6,762 nt of DNA from assembly GCA_041688385.1 (NCBI GenBank), contig JBDNIH010000201.1, positions 1-6,762 on the forward strand. Reading direction: 5' to 3'. Positions 1-5,547 of this stretch are shown here, one piece after another. The translations under genes and the position numbers were made by a program. The first letter of the stretch is position 1; each line of letters starts with the position of its first letter. Origin of the DNA: UBA7662 sp041688385 (GTDB taxonomy: Bacteria > Bacteroidota > Bacteroidia > UBA7662). A model generated the notes under the pieces. That model was not told the DNA's origin and did no database searches. It saw nothing but the letters and a program-made list of their open reading frames with translations.

Positions 1-107
1 AGACCCAGATAATCACCGGCTTCTTTGAGAGCAGCACGCTTCGCAGCATATTTTGCAACTGTCTTCTCGCGCTTGAGGCCCCTTGCTTTTACACTTTCCT
101 TAGCCAT
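1..107 (-). CDS. rpsN: 30S ribosomal protein uS14 (S14), N-terminal part, cut by window start
   Basis: Only the first 35 residues are in the window; the gene runs off the low-coordinate edge. The visible protein begins MAKESVKARGLKREKTVAKY and continues AAKRAALKEAGDYLG, the basic amphipathic N-terminus of the long (about 89-residue) bacterial S14. uS14 is a late-assembling protein of the 30S head, next to uS3 and uS10. The short zinc-binding form normally has its first CxxC near residue 24; no cysteine appears in these 35 residues, so this is most likely the zinc-independent form. The ATG at 107-105 lies three bases after the rplE stop, and there is no Shine-Dalgarno sequence (upstream is AAATAAATAATCC), which suggests coupling to rplE. 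Identity is also supported by the usual spc order rplE-rpsN. Confidence 0.93.
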   Translation of the reverse strand, partial: MAKESVKARGLKREKTVAKYAAKRAALKEAGDYLG

Positions 108-110
108 GGA

Positions 111-668
111 TTATTTATTTGCGGTTTTGAACGGTAAACCAAGTTCCTGCAACAAGGCCATAGCCTCTTCATCGGTTTTGGCTGTGGTTACAAAGGTGAT
201 GTCCATACCGGTGATTTTATTCACCTTATCGATATTGATTTCCGGGAAAATGATTTGCTCGGTTACACCTAAGGTATAATTACCTCGGCCGTCAAATCCT
301 TTCGGATTGATCCCTTTGAAATCACGAACACGCGGCAATGAAACCGAAATGAGACGATCTAAGAATTCGTACATTTTCACAGCACGCAAAGTGGTACGAA
401 CGCCAATCGGCATTTTCTCACGAAGCTTGAAGTTCGATATCGCTTTACGCGACATGGTAGGAACACATTTCTGACCGGTAATCTGCGTCATCTCTGCAAC
501 AGCTGAATCAATCAGCTTTTTGTCAGAAACAGCAGCACCAACGCCCTGATTGATACAGATCTTCGTCAACATAGGGATCTCCATCACATTCTTATATGCG
601 AACTTGGCTTGCATGGCAGGAGCCACTTCGGCTTTATACTTAATTTTGAGACGAGTTTCGTTAGCCAT
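111..668 (-). CDS. rplE: 50S ribosomal protein uL5 (L5)
   Basis: uL5 binds 5S rRNA and sits in the central protuberance of the 50S subunit, where it contacts the P-site tRNA and bridges to the 30S head. The product has 185 residues, normal for bacterial L5 (about 180). Family features are clear: PMLTKICINQGVG near residues 32-44, GQKCVPTMSRKAISNFKLRE at 65-84, MPIGVRTTLRA at 86-96, the RVRDFKGINPKGFDGRGNY stretch at 113-131 and the closing ITGMDITFVTTAKTDEEA at 152-169. The ATG shares one base with the rplX stop (TAATG at 670-666), so translation is probably coupled by termination-reinitiation. The stop is TAA. No unusual insertion or loss is seen. Confidence 0.98.
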   Translation of the reverse strand: MANETRLKIKYKAEVAPAMQAKFAYKNVMEIPMLTKICINQGVGAAVSDKKLIDSAVAEMTQITGQKCVPTMSRKAISNFKLREKMPIGVRTTLRAVKMYEFLDRLISVSLPRVRDFKGINPKGFDGRGNYTLGVTEQIIFPEINIDKVNKITGMDITFVTTAKTDEEAMALLQELGLPFKTANK

Positions 669-988
669 TACTTGATTATTTCTCCGGTTTTCTTAGCGAA
701 ACGCACCAATTTGCCATTTTCACCAGCCTTACGGCCGATGCGACTTGGCTGACCACCTACCACAACCATGAGGTTGCTTAGATGCATAGGCGCTTCTTTT
801 TTTACGATTCCGCCATTCGGATTGGTAGCTGTAGGTTTGGTGTGTTTGGTGATCATATTCACGCCTTCTACTATTGCCTTCAATTCGACTGGCATAATTT
901 CGAGGATACGGCCTTCTTTGCCTTTGTCATCGCCCGTGATAACACGAACGAGATCCCCTTTTTTTATCTTCAGTTTTGCACTTGCCAT
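668..988 (-). CDS. rplX: 50S ribosomal protein uL24 (L24)
   Basis: uL24 is an early assembly initiator of the 50S subunit; it binds the 5' domain of 23S rRNA and sits near the tunnel exit. The 106-residue product is normal for the family (about 103-110). A KOW motif is visible at about residues 9-28 (KKGDLVRVITGDDKGKEGRI), followed by VEGVNMITKHTKPT at 40-53, GGIVKKEAPMHLSNLMVV at 59-76 and RIGRKAGENGKLVRFAKKTG at 83-102. The ATG at 988-986 follows the rplN stop after ten bases (upstream TTAGAACACC), with no Shine-Dalgarno match. Its TAA stop overlaps the rplE start by one base. Position between rplN and rplE is the standard spc order. Confidence 0.98.
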   Translation of the reverse strand: MASAKLKIKKGDLVRVITGDDKGKEGRILEIMPVELKAIVEGVNMITKHTKPTATNPNGGIVKKEAPMHLSNLMVVVGGQPSRIGRKAGENGKLVRFAKKTGEIIK

Positions 989-998
989 GGTGTTCTAA

Positions 999-1367
999 TT
1001 AAAGTACTTCTGGAGCCAATGATACAATCTTCATGAATTGCTTCTCCCGAAGCTCACGGGCCACCGGACCAAAAATACGCGTTCCGCGTGGCTCATCCTG
1101 GTTGTTCAACAACACTACTGCGTTGTCGTCAAATCGGATATATGAACCATCCTTACGGCGTACTTCCTTGCGGGTACGTACAACGACAGCCTTGGATACG
1201 GTTCCTTTTTTCGCGTTGCCTGAAGGTATAGCCGACTTGATCGAAACAACGATCTTATCGCCTAAACTGGCGTAACGTTTGCCGGTTCCACCCAATACGC
1301 GGATGCAAAGAACTACTTTGGCACCACTGTTATCTGCAACAGATAATCTGCTTTCCTGCTGTATCAT
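999..1367 (-). CDS. rplN: 50S ribosomal protein uL14 (L14)
   Basis: uL14 lies on the subunit interface of the 50S near the factor-binding site, makes intersubunit bridges, and in bacteria is the docking site of the silencing factor RsfS. The product has exactly 122 residues, the canonical length. It starts MIQQESRLSVADNSGAKVVL, with the conserved GDKIVVSIKSAIP at 36-48, VVVRTRKEVRRKDGSYIRFD at 61-80, DDNAVVLLNNQDEPRGTRIF at 80-99 and GPVARELREKQFMKIVSLAPEVL at the end. The ATG shares one base with the rpsQ TAA (TAATG at 1369-1365). Upstream sequence shows no Shine-Dalgarno match, so coupling to rpsQ is the likely mode of initiation. Nothing departs from the family. Confidence 0.99.
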   Translation of the reverse strand: MIQQESRLSVADNSGAKVVLCIRVLGGTGKRYASLGDKIVVSIKSAIPSGNAKKGTVSKAVVVRTRKEVRRKDGSYIRFDDNAVVLLNNQDEPRGTRIFGPVARELREKQFMKIVSLAPEVL

Positions 1368-1633
1368 TACTTAGCTCTTTCAATGATTTCTACCAATCTC
1401 CAACGTTTGTTCTTGCTGAGCGGACGAGTTTCACTGATGCGAACGAGGTCACCGATATTACAATCGTTGTTCTCGTCATGCGCCATGAATTTCTTCGAGC
1501 TCTTCATGAATTTACCGTAGATCGGGTGTTTTACTTTGCGTTCTACAACAACAGTGATGCTTTTAGTCATCTTGTTGCTTACAACGTTACCGATACGTTC
1601 TTTTCTAGCGTTCCTTTCCATCTCAGCGATCAT
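1367..1633 (-). CDS. rpsQ: 30S ribosomal protein uS17 (S17)
   Basis: uS17 is a primary 16S rRNA-binding protein of the 30S body (helices 7 and 11). It is an OB-fold protein, seen here as KERIGNVVSNKMTKSITVVV at residues 11-30, VKHPIYGKFMKSSKKFMAHD at 34-53, and the S17 signature GDLVRISETRPLSKNKRWRL at 61-80. From the first ATG (1633) the product is 88 residues. An in-frame ATG at 1621 gives 84 residues beginning MERNARKERIGNVV, which matches the usual S17 length and the usual Bacteroidota start better. The longer form is listed because its ATG forms a 4-base ATGA overlap with the rpmC stop, a common coupling geometry. The TAA stop overlaps the rplN start by one base. Confidence 0.97.
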   Translation of the reverse strand: MIAEMERNARKERIGNVVSNKMTKSITVVVERKVKHPIYGKFMKSSKKFMAHDENNDCNIGDLVRISETRPLSKNKRWRLVEIIERAK

Positions 1634-1836
1634 TGATTGTTGGCAATTGCTTGTTGGCGTACGGTAAGCTCAGTCAGCAAACGAGCAATTGTCTTGCGCG
1701 TCTGACTAATCTTGGCCGGGCTTTCGATAGCCGACACAGCATGGGTAAACTTCAGCTTCGTCAGCTGCTGTTTCTCCTCTTGTATCCTTTCAGCAATCTC
1801 TGCTGTGGACAGTTCTTTTATAGCGGAGTTCTTCAT
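1630..1836 (-). CDS. rpmC: 50S ribosomal protein uL29 (L29)
   Basis: uL29 sits at the rim of the polypeptide exit tunnel beside uL23, where nascent-chain factors dock. The 68-residue product is the expected size and is almost wholly helical: a first helix ELSTAEIAERIQEEKQQLTK (residues 8-27), the conserved LKFTHAVSAIESPAKISQTR (28-47) and a second helix KTIARLLTELTVRQQAIANN. The L29 pattern of a hydrophobic loop with SP followed by I-x-x-x-R-K-x-I-A-R is present. The ATG lies eight bases after the rplP stop (GAAAAGAC between them); an AGGAG in the last rplP codons ends 13 bases before the ATG, rather far for a ribosome-binding site. The stop is TGA, one of only two non-TAA stops here, and overlaps the upstream rpsQ ATG candidate. 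Confidence 0.97.
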   Translation of the reverse strand: MKNSAIKELSTAEIAERIQEEKQQLTKLKFTHAVSAIESPAKISQTRKTIARLLTELTVRQQAIANNQ

Positions 1837-1844
1837 GTCTTTTC

Positions 1845-2267
1845 TTATTCTCCTACGTAATCTCTTCGTACGATAAATTTGGTGCTAACCGGTAGTTTTT
1901 GAGCGGCAAGGCGCATGGCCTCTTTAGCGACCGGCAAAGGTACACCTTCTGCTTCAAAAATCAAAGTACCTGGTTTAACTACGGCTACCCAATATTCTGG
2001 CGAGCCTTTACCTTTACCCATGCGCACTTCTGCAGGCTTTTTGGTGATAGGCTTGTCTGGGAAAATACGGATCCAAACCTGACCTTCACGTTTCATAAAG
2101 CGGGTTACCGCGATACGAGCTGCTTCAATCTGGCGTGAAGTGATCCAATGCTCCTCCAGGGTTTTCAGACCAAATGATCCAAAGGCCAACTCCGCACCGC
2201 GGGTTGCATTGCCTTTGATCCGGCCTTTATGCATCTTTCTGAATTTCGTTCTTTTCGGCTGTAACAT
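1845..2267 (-). CDS. rplP: 50S ribosomal protein uL16 (L16)
   Basis: uL16 is a late-assembling 50S protein that positions A-site tRNA and helps shape the peptidyl-transferase centre. The 140-residue product is close to the usual 136-140. It begins MLQPKRTKFRKMHKGRIKGN and contains GAELAFGSFGLKTLEEHWIT at 24-43, RQIEAARIAVTRFMKREGQV at 45-64, the VWIRIFPDKPITKKPAEVRM run at 64-83, then GKGKGSPEYWVAVVKPG and a final VSTKFIVRRD. Arg82 in VRMGKGKG matches the arginine that is hydroxylated in E. coli L16 (Arg81), so the substrate residue is kept; whether it is modified here is unknown. The start is supported by an AGGAG eight bases upstream, in the longest gap of the cluster. Confidence 0.99.
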   Translation of the reverse strand: MLQPKRTKFRKMHKGRIKGNATRGAELAFGSFGLKTLEEHWITSRQIEAARIAVTRFMKREGQVWIRIFPDKPITKKPAEVRMGKGKGSPEYWVAVVKPGTLIFEAEGVPLPVAKEAMRLAAQKLPVSTKFIVRRDYVGE

Positions 2268-2275
2268 CTCTCTGG

Positions 2276-2280
2276 CTCCT
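2276..2280 (-). promoter_or_regulatory. Shine-Dalgarno-like AGGAG upstream of rplP
   Basis: On the minus strand the 19-base gap between rpsC and rplP reads TTGATAAGGAGCCAGAGAG and is followed by the rplP ATG. AGGAG ends eight bases before the start codon, a good distance for pairing with the 16S rRNA 3' end. It lies wholly outside coding sequence, unlike the purine runs at several other junctions, which are made by lysine and glycine codons at gene ends. Use of this site in vivo is inferred; ribosomes of Bacteroidota are known to rely little on Shine-Dalgarno pairing. Confidence 0.5.
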
Positions 2281-2286
2281 TATCAA

Positions 2287-3147
2287 TTAACCTTTTCTGG
2301 TACGATCACCACCACCTGCGTTACCACCCGTGTTACCACCTGGGTTACCACCTGTGCGACGACGGTCTCCACCGCCACTACCGCGACGGTCACCACCACC
2401 ACCGCCACCACCGCGACGCTCGCCACCAGGACGACGGTCACCACCACGACCACCCTCAGGTGCTCCGGCATTTGGTCCGCCAGCCTGTGCACGGCTGCCT
2501 ACGTTTGGTGAAAGATCGCGTTTACCATAAATCTCACCTTTACAAATCCATACTTTAACACCGATTTTACCGTAAACGGTTTGTGCTTCTTTCAAAGCGT
2601 AATCGATATCTGCACGGAGGGTATGCAAGGGTATACGTCCTTCTTTGTATTGCTCACTGCGGGCAATCTCAGCACCGCCCAGTCGACCTGAAACGAGTAC
2701 CTTGATTCCTTCGGCACCCATACGCATGGTAGAGGCAATCGAAGTTTTCATCGCACGACGGAAAGAAACACGTGCCTCTAGCTGACGGGCAATGCCTTCA
2801 GCGACTAGGGCTGCATCCAATTCCGGACGTTTGATTTCGAAGATGTTGATTTGAACATCTTTATTGGTGAGTTTTTTAATCTCTTCTTTGATGCGATCCA
2901 CCTCGGCACCACCTTTACCAATCACGATACCGGGACGGCTGGTGTGCACAGTGATGATGATACGCTTCAATGTACGCTCAATCACAACGCGGCTAATGCC
3001 ACCATTGTTGATACGCGCGCTGAGGTAGTTTCGTATTTTCTCGTCTTCTACGAGTTTATCTGCGTAATTATTGCCACCGAACCAGTTGGAATCCCAACCA
3101 CGGATATAGCCTAAGCGCAGGCTGATAGGATTAATCTTTTGTCCCAT
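2287..3147 (-). CDS. rpsC: 30S ribosomal protein uS3 (S3) with a long Gly/Arg/Asn-rich C-terminal tail
   Basis: uS3 forms part of the mRNA entry channel in the 30S head, together with uS4 and uS5, and contributes to mRNA unwinding. The N-terminal domain starts MGQKINPISLRLGYIRGWDS. A KH RNA-binding domain follows, with the motif VIGKGG at residues 75-80. The C-terminal S3 domain includes LEARVSFRRAMKTSIAST (133-150 region), GAEGIKVLVSGRLGGAEIAR (144-173 region) and GRIPLHTLRADIDYA (180-194), ending at GVKVWICKGEIYGKRDL. The conserved fold therefore ends near residue 212. Residues 218-286 are a low-complexity tail rich in Gly, Arg and Asn with DRR/ERR blocks at 237-239, 243-245, 253-255 and 261-263 and a GGNP-GGNT-GGNA run at 266-277. 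At 286 residues the protein exceeds E. coli S3 (233). The tail stays in frame to a TAA, so it is a real extension and not a frameshift artefact. The ATG follows the rplV stop after six bases without a Shine-Dalgarno match. Confidence 0.98.
   Translation of the reverse strand: MGQKINPISLRLGYIRGWDSNWFGGNNYADKLVEDEKIRNYLSARINNGGISRVVIERTLKRIIITVHTSRPGIVIGKGGAEVDRIKEEIKKLTNKDVQINIFEIKRPELDAALVAEGIARQLEARVSFRRAMKTSIASTMRMGAEGIKVLVSGRLGGAEIARSEQYKEGRIPLHTLRADIDYALKEAQTVYGKIGVKVWICKGEIYGKRDLSPNVGSRAQAGGPNAGAPEGGRGGDRRPGGERRGGGGGGGDRRGSGGGDRRRTGGNPGGNTGGNAGGGDRTRKG
2290..2496 (-). repeat. Low-complexity region encoding the RG/GN-rich uS3 tail
   Basis: This stretch inside rpsC is dominated by GGT/GGC glycine and CGT/CGC arginine codons, seen on the plus strand as recurring ccacc and gacg words. 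It codes for residues 218-286 of uS3. At 2317-2352 there are three consecutive 12-base copies sharing GGTGGTAAC on the minus strand, coding GGNP, GGNT and GGNA. Such DNA is prone to slippage, so tail length may differ between close relatives. The bias also creates long open frames on the other strand and in another minus-strand frame, which have no support as genes. Confidence 0.85.
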
Positions 3148-3153
3148 TTGCTA

Positions 3154-3510
3154 TTAGTCGTTTACAGTGGTCATGGTGTCGATAACAAGCGTTACGTGAT
3201 TCGAACGCTTGCGAATACGGTGTCCGCGACCTTGCGGGGCCGGACGGAGACGTTTGAGCATCCGACCACCATCTACCTGTACGCTTTTTACGTAAAGATT
3301 TGCGGTTTCGATCGACTGATCTTCGTTTTTCTTCTCCCAGTTATTGATGGCCGACATAAGCAATTTCTCGAGAGGAAGACTCGCGTCTTGTTTCGCGAAA
3401 CGCAGAATGTTGAGCGCCTGGTCAGCTTTTTTACCGCGGATGAGGTCTACAACGAGACGCATCTTACGGGGAGAGCTAGGACAGTTACGGAGTATGGCTA
3501 CTGCTTCCAT
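3154..3510 (-). CDS. rplV: 50S ribosomal protein uL22 (L22)
   Basis: uL22 is an early-assembling 50S protein whose long beta-hairpin lines the exit tunnel opposite uL4; changes in the hairpin affect macrolide action and nascent-chain stalling. The product has 118 residues, close to the usual 110-120. It begins MEAVAILRNCPSSPRKMRLV, continues VDLIRGKKADQALNILRFAK, and has the L22 signature YVKSVQVDGGRMLKRLRPAP at 73-92 followed by QGRGHRIRKRSNHVTLVI, the tunnel hairpin and last strand. The hairpin appears intact with no insertion. The ATG shares one base with the rpsS TAA (TAATG at 3512-3508). An AAGGA eight bases upstream is made by the last rpsS codons, so its role as a ribosome-binding site is uncertain. 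Confidence 0.98.
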   Translation of the reverse strand: MEAVAILRNCPSSPRKMRLVVDLIRGKKADQALNILRFAKQDASLPLEKLLMSAINNWEKKNEDQSIETANLYVKSVQVDGGRMLKRLRPAPQGRGHRIRKRSNHVTLVIDTMTTVND

Positions 3511-3788
3511 TATTTCTTTCCTTTATCTTTTTTAGCCACGTGACCACGGAAGTTACGGGTGGGAGAAAACTCACCGAGTTTGTGTCCAACCATATTCTCG
3601 GTCACATATACCGGGATGAATTTGTTGCCGTTATGTACGGCAAACGTATGTCCCACAAAATCAGGGGTGATCATCGAACGGCGCGACCATGTTTTGATTA
3701 CGGTCTTTTTAGCCCCTTCGTTCTGTGCGTCTACCTTCTTCTCGAGGGTATACTCTACAAATGGTCCTTTTTTAAGTGAACGCGCCAT
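3510..3788 (-). CDS. rpsS: 30S ribosomal protein uS19 (S19)
   Basis: uS19 lies in the 30S head near the A-site finger bridge and forms a pair with uS13. The 92-residue product is canonical in size. It starts MARSLKKGPFVEYTLEKKVD, and both S19 core motifs are visible: TWSRRSMITPDFVGHTFAVH at 33-52 and VTENMVGHKLGEFSPTRNFR at 62-81, followed by a lysine-rich tail (AKKDKGKK). The ATG is three bases after the rplB stop. AAGGA six bases upstream could act as a ribosome-binding site but is also encoded by the end of rplB. The TAA stop overlaps the rplV start by one base. Order rplB-rpsS-rplV is universal for the S10 operon. Confidence 0.99.
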   Translation of the reverse strand: MARSLKKGPFVEYTLEKKVDAQNEGAKKTVIKTWSRRSMITPDFVGHTFAVHNGNKFIPVYVTENMVGHKLGEFSPTRNFRGHVAKKDKGKK

Positions 3789-3791
3789 TGC

Positions 3792-4616
3792 TTATCCTTT
3801 CCTGCGTTTAATGATCATTCTGTCAGACTGTCTCTTGCCACGACGGGTCTTGTAGCCTTTCGACAACAAACCGTTACGTGAGCGTGGGTGTCCACCACTT
3901 GCGCGGCCTTCACCACCACCCATAGGGTGATCTACTGGGTTCATGGCTACACCACGAACACGCGGGCGACGACCCAACCAACGCTTGCGACCAGCTTTAC
4001 CGCTGATTTCGAGCATATGGTCTTCGTTCGACAACTCACCCATGGTAGCAACACATGTGAGCAATACCATGCGGGTTTCACCGCTCGGCAATTTCACAAT
4101 CGCGTATTTGCCATCACGTGCAGCGAGTGTCGCTTTTGCACCTGCGCTGCGCGCCATCTGACCACCACGACCGGGCTGAAGCTCGATATTGTGGATGGCC
4201 GAACCCAAAGGAATTTTGGCCAAAGGGAGAGTATTACCTGCTTCGGGAGCAACTGCATCACCTGCAAGTACGGTTTGACCTACCTGTAGACCCTGGGGAG
4301 CCAGGATATAGCGCTTCTCACCGTCGGCATAAGCCAACAAAGCGATTAGGGTGGTGCGGTTTGGATCGTATTCGATCGTTTTTACTACGCCAGGAATATC
4401 TTTCTTGTCGCGTTTGAAATCGATGATGCGGTACATTTTTTTGTGACCACCGCCAATATAGCGCATGGTCATCTTACCTGTATTGTTACGTCCGCCGGAA
4501 CGTTTTGTTGGGGCCAACAGGCTCTTCTCAGGCGTGTTGGTGGTTACCTCTGCATAGGTGTTGGCAACCTTAAAACGTAACCCCGGTGTTACCGGACTAA
4601 ATCTTTTTACTGCCAT
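3792..4616 (-). CDS. rplB: 50S ribosomal protein uL2 (L2)
   Basis: uL2 is one of the largest and most conserved 50S proteins; it is needed for subunit association and supports the peptidyl-transferase centre. The 274-residue product is full length (E. coli 273). The N-terminal part includes SGGRNNTGKMTMRYIGGGHK at 40-59 and the OB-fold run IDFKRDKKDIPGVVKTIEYD at 65-84. The SH3-like domain has NIELQPGRGGQMARSAGAKA at 143-162. The C-terminal loop reads RGVAMNPVDHPMGGGEGR at about 221-238. His230 corresponds to E. coli His229, the residue tied to peptidyl-transferase function, and is kept. The next histidine of the E. coli DHPHGGG motif is Met232 here, and the loop continues ASGGHPRSR, a form I associate with Bacteroidota. 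The ATG is four bases after the rplW stop, without a Shine-Dalgarno match. Confidence 0.99.
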   Translation of the reverse strand: MAVKRFSPVTPGLRFKVANTYAEVTTNTPEKSLLAPTKRSGGRNNTGKMTMRYIGGGHKKMYRIIDFKRDKKDIPGVVKTIEYDPNRTTLIALLAYADGEKRYILAPQGLQVGQTVLAGDAVAPEAGNTLPLAKIPLGSAIHNIELQPGRGGQMARSAGAKATLAARDGKYAIVKLPSGETRMVLLTCVATMGELSNEDHMLEISGKAGRKRWLGRRPRVRGVAMNPVDHPMGGGEGRASGGHPRSRNGLLSKGYKTRRGKRQSDRMIIKRRKG

Positions 4617-4620
4617 TTTC

Positions 4621-4911
4621 TTAGATGTTACTGTAGAAATCGATGTTATCGCCTTCCTTCAAGGTTACAATGGCTTTTTTAAAGCTGTCTTTGCGGCCTT
4701 CGACATAGCCTGCTTTTGTGTAGCGGCTTTTCTTTTTACCGGCATAAACCATGGTGTTCACCGCGGTAACGGAGATACCAAACATAGCTTCAATCGCTTT
4801 TTTAATTTCGATTTTGTTAGCCCTTTTGTCAACCCGGAAAGCATACTGGTTAAGCTTCTCGCCGAGCATGGTCATCTTCTCGGTGATGATAGGTTTTTTC
4901 AGCAATTCCAT
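4621..4911 (-). CDS. rplW: 50S ribosomal protein uL23 (L23)
   Basis: uL23 sits at the tunnel exit and is the main docking point for trigger factor and the signal recognition particle. The 96-residue product has the L23 layout: LLKKPIITEKMTMLGEKLNQ at 3-22, AFRVDKRANKIEIKKAIEAM at 24-43, FGISVTAVNTMVYAGKKKSR at 44-63, and the end GRKDSFKKAIVTLKEGDNID at 72-91. The signature PIITEK and the KRANKIEIKKAIE helix are both clear. The ATG is four bases after the rplD stop (upstream TAAGTAAGGCC, where AAGG is too close to the ATG to pair well), so coupling to rplD is likely. No extension or loss relative to the family. Confidence 0.97.
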   Translation of the reverse strand: MELLKKPIITEKMTMLGEKLNQYAFRVDKRANKIEIKKAIEAMFGISVTAVNTMVYAGKKKSRYTKAGYVEGRKDSFKKAIVTLKEGDNIDFYSNI

Positions 4912-4915
4912 GGCC

Positions 4916-5545
4916 TTACTTATTAAGTGTTTCTTCGATCTTCGCGATCGAGCTGTTTACCATCAGGATCTTTCCTGCGTTCATTACGTCATACGTATTG
5001 AGATCGCCGGCCATCACCATTTTCAATTTCTGAAGATTACGACCCGACAGCACAATGTTGTGACTGTTTTCTGGAAGAACCACGAGCAACTTTTGTCCAC
5101 TCAGTTTCAGATTGTTGAGCAAGCCTATAAATGCTTTAGTTTTAGGGGTTTCAAAACTGAAATCCTCCACTACCATAATGTTATTGGCTTGTGCTTTATA
5201 AGTCAACGCCGATTTACGGGCGAGTACTTTTACCTTTTTGTTCAGCTTAAAGCTATAGTCACGAACGCGTGGTCCGAATACACGAGCACCACCACGAAAC
5301 GAAGGACTGTTGATATCCCCTTTACGTGATCCGCCGGTACCTTTTTGCTTATGCAGCTTGCGGGTAGAACCGGATAGTTCGTTACGTTCTTTTGATTTGT
5401 GCGTACCCTGACGCTGATGTGCGAGGTACTGCTTAACGTCGAGGTAGATTGCATGATCGTTCGGCTCGATGCCAAAAACGTCTGCAGGCAATGTCGCCTT
5501 CGACTTCGTCTCTACACCAGAAGTGTTGAAAATAGGTAGTTCCAT
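4916..5545 (-). CDS. rplD: 50S ribosomal protein uL4 (L4)
   Basis: uL4 is an early 50S assembly protein whose extended loop reaches the exit-tunnel constriction opposite uL22. In E. coli it also represses its own S10 operon through a leader RNA. The product is 209 residues, normal for the family (about 200-210). It starts MELPIFNTSGVETKSKATLP; the basic tunnel loop runs from HKSKERNELSGSTRKLHKQK (49-68) through GTGGSRKGDINSPSFRGGAR (69-88) to VFGPRVRDYSFKLNKKVKVL (89-108). A Rossmann-like C-terminal part follows, with NNIMVVEDFSFETPKTKAF at 121-139 and KLLVVLPENSHNIVLSGRNL at 152-171. The ATG is two bases after the rplC stop. GGAG eight bases upstream is encoded by the last rplC codons. No S10 leader for L4 binding is present here. 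Confidence 0.98.
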   Translation of the reverse strand: MELPIFNTSGVETKSKATLPADVFGIEPNDHAIYLDVKQYLAHQRQGTHKSKERNELSGSTRKLHKQKGTGGSRKGDINSPSFRGGARVFGPRVRDYSFKLNKKVKVLARKSALTYKAQANNIMVVEDFSFETPKTKAFIGLLNNLKLSGQKLLVVLPENSHNIVLSGRNLQKLKMVMAGDLNTYDVMNAGKILMVNSSIAKIEETLNK

Positions 5546-5547
5546 GA

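Noticed and set aside
2283..2492. Second minus-strand frame of 69 codons, very valine-rich, inside the rpsC tail
   Set aside because: Valine runs come from reading the GGT glycine repeats out of frame. The real rpsC frame continues without interruption to a TAA, so there is no need for a second product or a frameshift.
2290..2496. Possible CRISPR-like or minisatellite array, suggested by repeated ccacc words
   Set aside because: The repeats are short (12 bp, three copies), have no unique spacers of constant length, and are fully explained as glycine/asparagine codons within rpsC.
2140..2511. Plus-strand open frame of 123 codons, threonine-rich, opposite rpsC and rplP
   Set aside because: It lies opposite the low-complexity rpsC tail and the start of rplP. 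Its threonine/valine repeats are simply the complement of glycine and arginine codons, and it spans two clear genes. No independent support as a gene.
4751..5329. Plus-strand open frame of 192 codons opposite rplD and rplW
   Set aside because: It crosses the rplD-rplW junction on the opposite strand. Both minus-strand genes are well recognised and full length, and the antisense product shows no recognisable domain.
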